Position numbers and translations under genes: made by a program. DNA of 64,000 nt from contig CAYVYN010000001.1 in assembly GCA_964455905.1 (NCBI GenBank), positions 124,001 through 188,000 of the forward strand, read 5' to 3'. The notes below the pieces were generated by a model. That model made no database searches and was not told the DNA's origin. It saw nothing but the letters and a program-made list of their open reading frames with translations. Source of the stretch: CAIJXB01 sp964455905 (GTDB taxonomy: Bacteria; Chlamydiota; Chlamydiia; Chlamydiales; Rhabdochlamydiaceae). Positions 43,262 to 53,092 of this stretch are shown here, piece by piece (the first letter of the stretch is position 1; every line of letters begins with the position of its first letter).

Positions 43262-44560
43262 CTAAAAGACAGAGATCAATTGAAATGTATTTTCCCTTTC
43301 AGGGCCATAAGAAATAAACGAAATAGGCATGCCACATAATTCTTGGAGTCTATCCAAATACGCTTTTGCTAAAAGAGGCAGTTCTTCGTAACAACTCATA
43401 TGTTTTGTATCTTCTTTCCACCCCTGCATTTCCTCATATATAGGACGAACACGAGCCCACACAGAAGTAAGTGGAGGAGGAATATCTATTCGAATACCAT
43501 CAAGTTCATAACCTACACAAATTTTAATGATAGATAGAGAATCTAAAACATCCAATTTCATAATAGCCATCGAGTTTGCGCCATTTAAACGAAGAGTATT
43601 TTTTACAAGAGGAGCATCAAACCACCCCATGCGGCGAAATCGTCCCGTTGTTGTAGCCACTTCACGAGCCTGTTCGTTAGTTGCAAAAAAAGATTTCTCT
43701 TCTTCTGTCAACTCTGTAAAAAAAGGACCGTTTCCTACCCTTGTAGTATACGCTTTAACAACAGACAAAACATGTCCTATTTGCCTTGGGCCAATTCCCG
43801 CTCCAGCAGCAATTCCAGAAGCTAAGGTACTCGAGGATGTCACATAAGGGTACGTGCCAAAGGTTTGATCAAGGCAAGAACCATGAGCACCTTCAAAAAG
43901 CACTTTTTTTCCTTTCTCAAGTGCATCAAAAATCTCTTTTTCGGCAGTAAAACAAATATATGGTCTTAACTCTTCAACAAACTGCCGACACTCCTCTTCT
44001 ATAGATAAAAAATCCAAAGGATGTTCTTTAAAAACCTGAACTAATTCTAAATTTTTCATAGCTACTACTTGCCTTAAATGCTCTGAAAACAAAGAAAAAT
44101 CCCCAAAGAGCTCTCCAAACTGAATACCTATTCTATTGGCTTTATCTGCATAACAAGGACCTATACCTTTTCCGGTCGTGCCTACAGCCAAACTCCCCTT
44201 CTGCTTCTCTTGTAACAAATCCCACTTTGGATGGTATGGTAAAATGATATGCGCAAAAGCTGATATCTTAAGACGCCCCTTAAGATGAATGCCCTCAGAC
44301 TCTAAGCCTCTAATTTCTTTCAAAAGAGATCTGAGGTCTATTACAACCCCTCCTGTAATGTAACAAACAACAGTTGGATACAATATTCCAGAAGGAATTA
44401 AATGAAATTTGTACTCTTTACCCAAAGCAATTACAGTATGACCCGCATTATTTCCGCCTTGAGAACGAACTACTAGATCAGTTTTCGAAGAAAGAATATC
44501 AATAATTTTCCCCTTCCCCTCATCGCCCCACTGTCCGCCAACAACAATTAACCCCGGCAT
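43262..44560 (-). CDS. purA: Adenylosuccinate synthetase
   Basis: PurA joins IMP and aspartate on the way to AMP. The 432-aa enzyme starts MPGLIVVGGQWGDEGKGKII with the GDEGKGK loop, then NNAGHTV, GTTGKGIGPCYADKANR, and the C-terminal TTTGRFRRMGWFDAPLV. GAGGAGTAG lies before the ATG. Chlamydiaceae lack this gene, so its presence points to a member of another chlamydial family. It is the first gene of the five-gene operon. Confidence 0.97.
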   Translation of the reverse strand: MPGLIVVGGQWGDEGKGKIIDILSSKTDLVVRSQGGNNAGHTVIALGKEYKFHLIPSGILYPTVVCYITGGVVIDLRSLLKEIRGLESEGIHLKGRLKISAFAHIILPYHPKWDLLQEKQKGSLAVGTTGKGIGPCYADKANRIGIQFGELFGDFSLFSEHLRQVVAMKNLELVQVFKEHPLDFLSIEEECRQFVEELRPYICFTAEKEIFDALEKGKKVLFEGAHGSCLDQTFGTYPYVTSSSTLASGIAAGAGIGPRQIGHVLSVVKAYTTRVGNGPFFTELTEEEKSFFATNEQAREVATTTGRFRRMGWFDAPLVKNTLRLNGANSMAIMKLDVLDSLSIIKICVGYELDGIRIDIPPPLTSVWARVRPIYEEMQGWKEDTKHMSCYEELPLLAKAYLDRLQELCGMPISFISYGPERENTFQLISVF

Positions 44561-44612
44561 ATCTACTCCTCAAGAAAACCCTTTTTATAAAACAGCATAC
44601 CCGATCTCTCTA

Positions 44613-44642
44613 ATTATAGGAATGCCTGAATAACAAATTCAA
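44613..44642 (-). promoter_or_regulatory. Sigma70-type promoter of the purA operon
   Basis: On the minus strand a TTGAAT -35 box (44642-44637) and a perfect TATAAT -10 box (44618-44613) are separated by 18 nt. Transcription would start near 44606, giving a leader of about 46 nt. Confidence 0.65.
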
Positions 44643-44804
44643 AAAACGCAATGAATGCTGGCAATTCGACAAACTTTAACGCTATAAACTTTTTTCCCCA
44701 CCGAAAAAGTCATTTTTTTTCAGAAGAAGCTATTCTACATTTTATTTAACTAGACAGAATCCTCTGCTGTGGATATCCTTCTAAACAGTACAATTTTTAT
44801 AGTT

Positions 44805-44884
44805 GTCCATAGGTGGCGACAAATGCTTTAAACTGCCCCATGAGACAGATTCTATTAATCATATATTCACCTAGAGGACCTTAA
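44805..44884 (+). promoter_or_regulatory. secDF leader: inverted repeat and short upstream ORF
   Basis: GTCCATAGGTG (44805-44815) can pair with CACCTAGAGGAC (44868-44879), ten pairs with a small internal loop, closing a 52-nt region. The 3' arm includes AGAGGA, the better of two ribosome-binding candidates for secDF at 44890. A 14-codon ORF with ATG at 44840 encodes MRQILLIIYSPRGP and stops with TAA at 44882-44884, 5 nt before secDF; an in-frame GTG at 44813 would give 23 codons. Translation of it would run through the 3' arm. Regulation of secDF by this leader is inference; a chance ORF is possible. Confidence 0.3.
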
Positions 44885-44889
44885 GGATT

Positions 44890-47800
44890 ATGCAGAAAAA
44901 AAAAAAATGGCAATTAACTCTGATTCTAGCCGTAACGGCACTGACAGTCTATAATATCTTACCTACAATTTTTTTTTACACAAAACCATTAAACTCCTCT
45001 ATTGGGGAGCCTAGAGCAAAGGAAATAGCAGTTCAAATTACCCAAAGGGTAAACGAACTCGAACCACAAGCTATTTCATGGATCAACTCTTTTTGTCGAC
45101 TACTTCAAATAAAACCAAAAAACATTTCAATAGAAGATGAAAACAAAGAACTTATTTCGGTTTCATTTGCTACAGAAACAGAAGCTCAAATTTTAAGATC
45201 TCATCTTTCAAGAGCTGGTGCTCTAATTCCTTTTACGCCTGCTCAGCTTTCTCTTTACGGAACAGGATTTGCGACAGACAACACAACAGTTACGATTAAA
45301 AGAAACATTCCCCTTCAATTAAATCCTAATCAAGAAAAATCTCTCTTTGAGTTCTCCACTAAATTTGACGCTACAGGAAATCCAACCCCTTTATATCAAG
45401 CTCTTATTTCAGATAGAGTGCTACAAATCGCACTAGCTTCAGGCGGCAGCAACCAAAATTCTCAATTTGCAGAAGCTCTTTTAGCAACTACAGACTCTTC
45501 CTTAAGATCAGAACTTTCTTTAATACTTGCTGACAATTTAGTGTCTTTTATGGACGCCTTTGGAGAAAATCCTCAAATCGTGAAAAGATTTTTCTCATCT
45601 TTTGCACAAAAAACACAAAAAGCCAGTGGTAAAATCGCAGAAAAAATTGAAGCCACATCTGCAATTCTCGCAGGAGAAGTCCAGGCTTTAAATCAAGAAG
45701 CAGCGAGCCTTAAAGAACAAGGAAAATATCTAGACGCAACAAAAACACAACTTAAAGAAGTGCTATCTTCTAAAGTTACGTTATGTAAAAAAGCTGGAAA
45801 TATTTTAAGAAAATATGGAGAAAATTTCCAATCTGAAGTAACCCCTTGGACCTATTCAAATATAAAATCAGCTTTCAACAACACAACGAGCGATCTGTCC
45901 ACACAAACACTTTCTTTAGAAGGACGAAATGCTTTTATTGAATCTATTGAAATAGACCTCCGAAACGAAACTATTAGCTTAAATCTCTACAAAGATGTAG
46001 TGCTATTTCAGGACACTCTAAATACCACAAACAAACAAGCTTCAGAAAAAACTGAACAATTTCTATTTAACGAACTGGCCTATATCGCAAGACAAACAGA
46101 TGAAACACTTACACCCACAAAAGGGAAATTTGAAATCGCACTTTCTTCTTTAACCGACAGTAATAGTTTTTTAGCGTTCAGATTAAGTGCTATTGCAGCT
46201 GCTGAAGTACAGAATGTGAAAAATCTGATTACCTCATCCTGGCACCCTACTCATGCGGATTTACAACCAACTGTATTCCCTTTAATTGACTACGAATCCT
46301 ATACAACTCTTTCTTTAGACCAAAAAAAACTAAGTCTTGTAGTTTACGCGCCTTCAAGTGAAGCAAAAGCGCCTGAAACAGGATTTCGAATGAATTCTAT
46401 TTACGTGATTGCAAAAGGAATGGATAAAATCCTCAAAAAAATAGGAGAAGATCCAAACTCTGAAGAATCTCAAGCATTCCTAAAAGACTTTCAAAATTTA
46501 AAATCTTTACTCGGTAAATCAGGGTACATGGGTTATGAAGGATCTCTTCTTTCTATGAGTAAAGAGTTTGCTGGTGACTTTATCTTTGAATCTCCAGATT
46601 ATTTTCAAAATGTCTTATCAGCATCAAGAGAGGCTTTTTCTGTAAAAGGAACAAAACGTTACGCTGTATTAGAATTTTCTAACGTAGAACAAAGAATTTT
46701 AACAGAAAACAAAATAGACAATGCTATTCACGAAGATCTGCTTAAATGGAGAGATGACTATAGAGCTGCCCAATTAAGTATAAAAGGTGTTTCCCGTTTT
46801 GACGTACCTAAACCAACACAAAGCGCCCTACTTAGCAATCTCAAATTAAGTGCTGTTAAATATTTTAGAGGAGATGATCGAAAGATCCTTCATTGGGGTC
46901 TTGATTTATCTGGAGGTAAAACAGTTCAAATCGAATTGAGGGACTCTAACAATAGACAAGTAACAAATGAAGCGGACATAAAACAAGGAATCAATGAACT
47001 TTATAACCGCGTCAATAAAATGGGCGTTTCTGAAGTAACTATTCGTCAAGAAGGAAACCTAATTACATTAGACTTTCCAGGATCACAAAATCTATCTGCT
47101 GCTGAATTAGTAAAAGCATCTTCTATGTTTTTTCACGTAGTAAATGAAAAATTCACACCGAATAATGCAAACCTTGCAAACCCAGTAAATAAATTTCTTC
47201 AAGAAGTTTGGAATGAAGCTGTTATCACAAACCATAAAAATGCAGACGAAATCCATAGGATTGCTTGTAAACATCTTTACGGCGAAGCTCTTGATCCAGA
47301 AATGATCCAACCTCGTAGCGAAGCCGCAAAACTTCTTTATGATCAGGGATTACGATTAGCCCTACCATCCGATACAAATACATCCAACCTATTTAACGAT
47401 ACCTATTCGAAGGTAACTTTATTTAGAGGTGATGATTATACCCAATGGCAAGGACAAACCCACCCCCTCTTGATTGTGTTTAGAAACTTTGCTCTGGAAG
47501 GATCTAACTTAAGAAACGTGCGTTCATCCTACGATCCTTCAAGAGGAAACTTCCTTTCCTTTGACATTAGCGGTTCTTACACTTCTAAAGAAGGAATTAA
47601 AATTAACCCAAGAGAAGACTTTTCTTCTTGGACAACACCTTTTTGCAAAGAAAAAATTAGCGGAACAGCAAACGGTCAAATCTCCCGTAACCACGGATGG
47701 AGAATGGCTGTGATACTAAATGGTAGTATTGTTAGTTCTCCTACCCTAGACTCTCCTTTAAAAGATAGCGCGATGATTACAGGTAGTTTTTCTCAAAGAG

Positions 47801-49419
47801 AGATCAACCAGCTAGAAGCGGATTTAAAAGCTGGATCTTTAAGTTTTACACCTAAAATCCTTTCGGAAAAAAATGTTAGCCCTGAACTTGGAAGCAAAGA
47901 ACGCTCTATGGGTATTTGGGCTACAATTATAGCTCTTATCTTAGTTATTGCTGTCATGTCAGGATATTATAAACTAAGTGGTGTTGTAGCTTCGGTTGCA
48001 GTAATTTTTAACATTCTCATCATGTGGGCTACTTTACAAAACATGCAAGCGACGCTGACTTTGGCTAGTTTAGCCGGATTAATTCTTACAGTCGGAATGG
48101 CTGTAGATGCAAACGTATTAGTTTTTGAAAGAATTCGAGAAGAATTTACAGCAACAGGACGTATCGCTTCTGCGGTGCAAGCAGGTTATAAAAAAGCCTT
48201 TTCTGCTATTTTAGACTCGAATGTAACAACAGTTATTGCAGCTTTGATATTGCTCCAATTTGACTCGGGTCCAGTCAAAGGATTTGCCGTTACCTTAATT
48301 ATTGGAATCATTTCCTCTATGTTTACGGCTCTTTTTGCAACGAAATATTTTTTCAGCAAATGGATACAAAATCCAAAAAACAACCATTTGACAATGTTAA
48401 ATTGGTTTAAAGCAAAAAAGTTTGATTTTTTACGCTACAGCAAACCTGCCATGATTAGTTCAGCTGTTATTATAATATTAGGAAGTCTTCTTTTTGCTGT
48501 TGAAAGACACTCGATATTTGGTATGGATTTCACAGGGGGTTATAGCTTAAATCTTGAGCTAGTTCCTGAAAAAAACATATCGTATAGACAAGTTGTAGAA
48601 AATGCTTTAATAAATGCTGGGGCAAAATCACAAGAAGTTCAGGTAAGAGAATTATCTCCTGAAAATTGCGTAAAAATATTTCTTAGTGAATCTTTGACGC
48701 AGCCTGGAAGACCGCTTGCTAAAGTCATTTCCGCTGAGCAACCTTCGATTAATCCTCAAATCGATTGGGTAATTTCTTCATTGAAAAATGCAAAAGTGGA
48801 AATACTAGACTCATCTATAGCATCAGCGACTCAAAACTGGTCTGAAGTAAGTGGACAAATGTCACAGTCTATGAGAAACAGTGCAATTATTGGTCTTTTA
48901 ATTGCTTTATTCTGTATCTTTATCTACATTACCGTTCGATTTGAATTTAAATATGCAATCAGCGCAACAATTTGCCTCGCTCACGATATTTTATTTACGC
49001 TAGCAACAATAGCTCTTTTGCATGCTTTAAAAGTTCCAGTACAAATCGATCTAACAACAATAGCTGCCTTAATGACTATTGCGGGCTATTCCCTCAATGA
49101 CACCATTATTGTATTTGACCGTATACGTGAAGAAGCTTTAGAAATGCAAAGAGGAGCAAAAAAGACAACGCTTCCATCAATTATTAATAAAGCTTTAAAT
49201 GTTACATTAAGCCGTACCACACTAACCTCGGGGACAACCTTACTTGTGTTAATTCCTTTAATTGCAATGGGGGGAAGCACAATTTTTGGATTTACCCTTG
49301 TTATGGCTATTGGGATTATCTTTGGAACCCTATCTTCCCTATTTATTGCAGCTCCATTCATGCTGATTTTTCATAATAGAGAAATAGCAAAACAAGAAAG
49401 AATAGCGCTTAATAGCTAA
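44890..49419 (+). CDS. secDF: SecD-SecF fusion protein export component
   Basis: The 1509-aa inner-membrane protein joins SecD and SecF in one chain, which uses proton flow to help late Sec export. A first membrane segment (LTLILAVTALTVYNILPTIF) is followed by about 640 mostly periplasmic residues. The SecD signature HWGLDLSGGKTVQIEL follows near residue 667, and membrane segments and GMAVDANVLVFERIREEF near 1070. The SecF half starts with FGMDFTGGYSLNLEL near 1210 and includes AGYSLNDTIIVFDRIREE. Chlamydia (CT448) has the same fusion next to recJ. Confidence 0.96.
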   Translation: MQKKKKWQLTLILAVTALTVYNILPTIFFYTKPLNSSIGEPRAKEIAVQITQRVNELEPQAISWINSFCRLLQIKPKNISIEDENKELISVSFATETEAQILRSHLSRAGALIPFTPAQLSLYGTGFATDNTTVTIKRNIPLQLNPNQEKSLFEFSTKFDATGNPTPLYQALISDRVLQIALASGGSNQNSQFAEALLATTDSSLRSELSLILADNLVSFMDAFGENPQIVKRFFSSFAQKTQKASGKIAEKIEATSAILAGEVQALNQEAASLKEQGKYLDATKTQLKEVLSSKVTLCKKAGNILRKYGENFQSEVTPWTYSNIKSAFNNTTSDLSTQTLSLEGRNAFIESIEIDLRNETISLNLYKDVVLFQDTLNTTNKQASEKTEQFLFNELAYIARQTDETLTPTKGKFEIALSSLTDSNSFLAFRLSAIAAAEVQNVKNLITSSWHPTHADLQPTVFPLIDYESYTTLSLDQKKLSLVVYAPSSEAKAPETGFRMNSIYVIAKGMDKILKKIGEDPNSEESQAFLKDFQNLKSLLGKSGYMGYEGSLLSMSKEFAGDFIFESPDYFQNVLSASREAFSVKGTKRYAVLEFSNVEQRILTENKIDNAIHEDLLKWRDDYRAAQLSIKGVSRFDVPKPTQSALLSNLKLSAVKYFRGDDRKILHWGLDLSGGKTVQIELRDSNNRQVTNEADIKQGINELYNRVNKMGVSEVTIRQEGNLITLDFPGSQNLSAAELVKASSMFFHVVNEKFTPNNANLANPVNKFLQEVWNEAVITNHKNADEIHRIACKHLYGEALDPEMIQPRSEAAKLLYDQGLRLALPSDTNTSNLFNDTYSKVTLFRGDDYTQWQGQTHPLLIVFRNFALEGSNLRNVRSSYDPSRGNFLSFDISGSYTSKEGIKINPREDFSSWTTPFCKEKISGTANGQISRNHGWRMAVILNGSIVSSPTLDSPLKDSAMITGSFSQREINQLEADLKAGSLSFTPKILSEKNVSPELGSKERSMGIWATIIALILVIAVMSGYYKLSGVVASVAVIFNILIMWATLQNMQATLTLASLAGLILTVGMAVDANVLVFERIREEFTATGRIASAVQAGYKKAFSAILDSNVTTVIAALILLQFDSGPVKGFAVTLIIGIISSMFTALFATKYFFSKWIQNPKNNHLTMLNWFKAKKFDFLRYSKPAMISSAVIIILGSLLFAVERHSIFGMDFTGGYSLNLELVPEKNISYRQVVENALINAGAKSQEVQVRELSPENCVKIFLSESLTQPGRPLAKVISAEQPSINPQIDWVISSLKNAKVEILDSSIASATQNWSEVSGQMSQSMRNSAIIGLLIALFCIFIYITVRFEFKYAISATICLAHDILFTLATIALLHALKVPVQIDLTTIAALMTIAGYSLNDTIIVFDRIREEALEMQRGAKKTTLPSIINKALNVTLSRTTLTSGTTLLVLIPLIAMGGSTIFGFTLVMAIGIIFGTLSSLFIAAPFMLIFHNREIAKQERIALNS

Positions 49420-49522
49420 TCTAAGTATGGTATGATTTTTTAAAAAAGCGTTTTACCCAAAAAGATCTTCGGTAAAACGCTTTCTAACATATAAAAACCA
49501 CTTCATTATAAGGAATTTACGC

Positions 49523-51268
49523 ATGCTGCCCTCGCAGACACCACCGGATCCCATTTGGATCTATCCACAATCTGATCCTAAGTGGTTACAAACTATTATT
49601 AAAGAATTCAACATTCATGCTGTGACGGCCCAGGTACTTGCTTCAAGAGGATTTCAAACTCTTGAAGAAATTCATGACTATCTTTATGCCAAACTACCTA
49701 ATCTTTTGGATCCTCAACTTTTTCCAGATATGGATAAAGCTGTCGAAAGAGTAGAAAAAGCTCTTAGGGATAAAGAACCTATTCTTGTTTACGGAGACAA
49801 CGACGTAGATGGAATTACCGGGACAGTCCTCCTCACTGAATTTTTAAGATATATTGGAGCGAAAGTATTTTTCTACATACCTAATAGAGCATCTTTAAAT
49901 AAAAGCTTGATCCACGATGCGTTAGATTATGCTGCAAAAAACCATTGCAAACTCCTGATTACAGTAGATTGTGGAATTACGACAGCAGCAGAACTAACTC
50001 ACGCAACGGCAGAAGGCGTGGATATCATTGTAACAGACCACCATGAACCAACAGATAAACTACCACACTGTATTGCCACACTAAACCCAAAATTAGTAAA
50101 TAGCACCTATCCTAATAGAGAATTAACTGGAGTTGGTGTTGCTTTTAAATTAGCGCATGCTTTAACAAATTCCTTAGTTTCTTCAGGAGAAATTCCTGAA
50201 CATAAAGTAGATCTAAAAAGATATTTAGATCTTGTAGCACTTGGCACTATTGCAGACATGGGCGCTTTAGTCGGTGAAAATAGAATATTGGTACGCTACG
50301 GATTAAAGCTATTAAGAAAAACTAAACGAATAGGTCTTTTAAAACTATTTTCAATCTGCGAATTAAAACTTGGAGATATAACGCCTATAGATATAGCTTC
50401 CAAGGTAGCCCCTAGACTAAATAGCTTAGGAAGAATAGCTGATCCTATTAAAGGAGTCGAATTACTCCTTATTAGAGATCCTACCGCCGCAGAATCTTTA
50501 GCTAAAGAATTAGATTTAAACAATTCTGAAAGACAAAAAATCGAAAGAAAAGACTCTGAGGATGTTGAATTATATATTCAAAACAACCCTCAGATTTTAG
50601 AAGAAAAGGCTCTTGTACTTGTGTCTGATAAATGGCATCCTGGAATTATCCCTATTATTACCGCAAGAATTACTAAACAATACAACAGACCCACCTTAAC
50701 AATTGCAATAGAAAACGGCCTTGGAAAAGGTTCTATTCGTACGATACCGGAATTTCCGTTACTGCCTCTTCTAAAAAAGAACGCCGATTTACTCGAAAAT
50801 TTTGGCGGCCATGATTATGCGGCAGGACTTTCTATTAAAGAAAAAAACATAGAAGTTTTTAAGCAAAAATTCATTGCAGGAGCTAATGAAGCTTTGAAAG
50901 ATCAAGACATTCAAACGAAGCTTACTATTGATGCAAAAATTGCATTTAAAGATCTTACATTTGATTTCATGGAATCTTTAAGTCTACTTGAGCCCTTCGG
51001 AAACGAAAACCCTCCCCCTGTTCTATACGCTATTGCTAAACAAGTTCGACCTCCAAAAGTTGTAGGAAAAATGCACTTGAAACTTTATTTAGAAGAAAGC
51101 GATCGTATCCTTGAAGGGATTGGATTTGGCATGGCAGAAAAAAAATCTCGCCTTTGCAAAAAAAATCTAACACTAGAAATAGCGTTTACTCCACAAATCA
51201 ACAACTTTCTAAATAAATCAAGTATTCAATTACAAATACGTGATTTTCGGATTATTGAAACATGCTGA
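49523..51268 (+). CDS. recJ: Single-stranded-DNA-specific exonuclease RecJ
   Basis: A 581-aa 5'-3' exonuclease for repair and recombination. DHH-family motifs are visible: VYGDNDVDGITGTVLL, LITVDCGITTAAEL, VTDHHEPTDKLP and LDLVALGTIADMG. The DHHA1 region carries ENFGGHDYAAGLSI, and a C-terminal OB-like domain ends the protein. The next gene starts within its last codons (ATG at 51262). recJ follows secDF as in C. trachomatis CT447-CT448. Confidence 0.96.
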   Translation: MLPSQTPPDPIWIYPQSDPKWLQTIIKEFNIHAVTAQVLASRGFQTLEEIHDYLYAKLPNLLDPQLFPDMDKAVERVEKALRDKEPILVYGDNDVDGITGTVLLTEFLRYIGAKVFFYIPNRASLNKSLIHDALDYAAKNHCKLLITVDCGITTAAELTHATAEGVDIIVTDHHEPTDKLPHCIATLNPKLVNSTYPNRELTGVGVAFKLAHALTNSLVSSGEIPEHKVDLKRYLDLVALGTIADMGALVGENRILVRYGLKLLRKTKRIGLLKLFSICELKLGDITPIDIASKVAPRLNSLGRIADPIKGVELLLIRDPTAAESLAKELDLNNSERQKIERKDSEDVELYIQNNPQILEEKALVLVSDKWHPGIIPIITARITKQYNRPTLTIAIENGLGKGSIRTIPEFPLLPLLKKNADLLENFGGHDYAAGLSIKEKNIEVFKQKFIAGANEALKDQDIQTKLTIDAKIAFKDLTFDFMESLSLLEPFGNENPPPVLYAIAKQVRPPKVVGKMHLKLYLEESDRILEGIGFGMAEKKSRLCKKNLTLEIAFTPQINNFLNKSSIQLQIRDFRIIETC

Positions 51269-52518
51269 TTCGTATTGAAAACGTAGCATTTGAAGGTCCT
51301 GGAGTTGGAAGATCAAATGGGCTAGTCGTATTTGTACCTTTTACTCTCCCTGGAGAACTGGTTAATACCTCTGCTATTGAACAGAAAAAAAACTTCGGGA
51401 AAGCTACACTATTAGAAGTTGTGGAAAAGAGTCCTTCTAGAGTCAATCCTCTCTGTCCTTATTTTTCTTTTTGTGGGGGCTGTCAACTGCAGCATTCTTC
51501 TTATGATAATCAAACCATACTAAAAAAGAAATTCGTCGAAGACTCTTTGTTGCGGATTGGAAAAATTTCATTTCCAGTTCCTCCTATCGTTCCTTCTCCA
51601 ACTCCTTTAGCTTATAGAAGACATATTTCTTTACAACTACACTTCATTGAAAATGCCTGGAAGCTTTGCTTTACCTCTTTGGAGCTAAAACCTCTCCCGA
51701 TACAAAGCTGTGTACTCTTCCACGAAGAAAACGATCTCATATTAGAAAATCTAGAAAATTCTTTAGCAAAATTCTCTTCAAGCATGCCGCTAGAGGGACG
51801 CTTAAAAATTTTTAAAACTCTAAGAGGATACATTATAGCTTGCTCTTTAAAAAAAAATATTTCAGCTGAAGAAGAAAGAAGTCTCTCCAACGCTTTTTTA
51901 GAAACTGCTATAGGTGTATACATACAAACACCAGAAAAAATCATAGAAAAGGGGGATCTAGAACTCTCGTTTGAATATGAAAATCTGAAGTTTTACTACT
52001 CTCCGTTTGGTTTTGTACAAAACCACCCCAAACAAACAGAAAACATATTAGATCTCATACGTCTACTTCTTAAAGACTCAAAAAAAATCCTAGACCTGTA
52101 TTGTGGAATTGGAGCCTCTACACTTTTACTTGCAAAAGATCAGAAAGAAATCATAGGGGTAGAAATTAGTGAAGAGTCTATTTTCTTTGCGAAAAAAAAC
52201 AGCAAAGAAAATAGCCTAGAGCATATTTCATTTTTTTGCGCATCAGCTGAAACAAAAACTAAAGAACTGCTATCTTCCTTTTTACCAGACAGTATCTTAG
52301 TCAATCCACCTAAAACAGGGCTCGATAAAGAGATGCGAAAGCTATTAGACTTTCAATCCATAAAACAAATAGTCTACGTTTCCTGTCATCCTCCTACTTT
52401 AGCAAGAGATCTATCGTTTCTCCAAACTCTTGGTTTTACAATTAGTTCCCTTCAAAGTTTTGACTGTTTTCCTCAAACAACCCACGTTGAAACAGTCGTA
52501 AACCTAAAAAGAGAATAG
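51262..52518 (+). CDS. RlmD/TrmA-family RNA m5U methyltransferase
   Basis: A 418-aa SAM-dependent uridine C5 methyltransferase. After a TRAM-like N-terminus, CPYFSFCGGCQLQHSSYD gives the iron-sulfur cluster pattern Cys-x5-Cys-Gly-Gly-Cys of RlmD. SPFGFVQNHPKQTENIL, ILDLYCGIGASTLLLAKD (SAM site), ILVNPPKTGLDKEM and IVYVSCHPPTLARDLSFL (catalytic Cys) complete the set. Position U1939 of 23S rRNA is the usual RlmD target. It is translationally coupled to recJ. Confidence 0.88.
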   Translation: MLIRIENVAFEGPGVGRSNGLVVFVPFTLPGELVNTSAIEQKKNFGKATLLEVVEKSPSRVNPLCPYFSFCGGCQLQHSSYDNQTILKKKFVEDSLLRIGKISFPVPPIVPSPTPLAYRRHISLQLHFIENAWKLCFTSLELKPLPIQSCVLFHEENDLILENLENSLAKFSSSMPLEGRLKIFKTLRGYIIACSLKKNISAEEERSLSNAFLETAIGVYIQTPEKIIEKGDLELSFEYENLKFYYSPFGFVQNHPKQTENILDLIRLLLKDSKKILDLYCGIGASTLLLAKDQKEIIGVEISEESIFFAKKNSKENSLEHISFFCASAETKTKELLSSFLPDSILVNPPKTGLDKEMRKLLDFQSIKQIVYVSCHPPTLARDLSFLQTLGFTISSLQSFDCFPQTTHVETVVNLKRE

Positions 52519-52546
52519 CCTTTCCACTTTTTATAAAGAGTCTACA

Positions 52547-53092
52547 ATGCAAAGAGAAAGTACAACTATCCTATCTCGAATTATGATTTTCGGAATCCCA
52601 GGAAGCGGTAAATCAACTTTTGCCAAAGAGCTAGGCCAAGCTCTCGATTTACCAGTACACCATCTGGACAAGTATTTCTTTATAGAAAACTGGCAAGAAA
52701 GGCCCCACGCTGATTTTTTAGAAATCCAACAAAATTTAGTAAACAAAAGTCACTGGATTATTGATGGCAACGCAACCAAATCCTTTGAAATGCGCTTTAG
52801 TCGTGCTGAGCTAGTTTTTTACTTTCGTTTTAACCGATTTCTTTGTCTCTACCGGATTATTAAAAGGCTGATCTTTAAAAATCCGGATATTCCAGATAGA
52901 GCACCTGGCTGCACGGAAAGACTTAGATTAAAACTCATACGCTATTTATGGGGATTTAATAATCGAGTAGAGAAAAGCATTCAAACATTAAAAGAGCGTT
53001 ACCCAAATACAGTTTTTAAAGAAATAAAAAATAAAAACGATCTCCGATCCCTAATTCCTTTACTAACGAAGAAATATAAAAATGCCAAATAA
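52547..53092 (+). CDS. Small P-loop kinase of the adenylate kinase/FlaR-like group
   Basis: This 181-aa protein has a Walker A in MIFGIPGSGKSTFAKELGQ, then LPVHHLDKYFFIENWQERP and HWIIDGNATKSFEMRF. These are shared by the FlaR/topology-modulation type of small nucleotide kinases. The C-terminal part is basic and helical. The substrate is unknown. It overlaps cutA by 11 nt. Confidence 0.7.
   Translation: MQRESTTILSRIMIFGIPGSGKSTFAKELGQALDLPVHHLDKYFFIENWQERPHADFLEIQQNLVNKSHWIIDGNATKSFEMRFSRAELVFYFRFNRFLCLYRIIKRLIFKNPDIPDRAPGCTERLRLKLIRYLWGFNNRVEKSIQTLKERYPNTVFKEIKNKNDLRSLIPLLTKKYKNAK

Noticed and set aside
44751..44889. A sigma70 promoter for secDF (for example CTTTAAA with TATTAA)
   Set aside because: Spacing of 19-20 nt and weak -35 boxes; no pair stands out enough to annotate.
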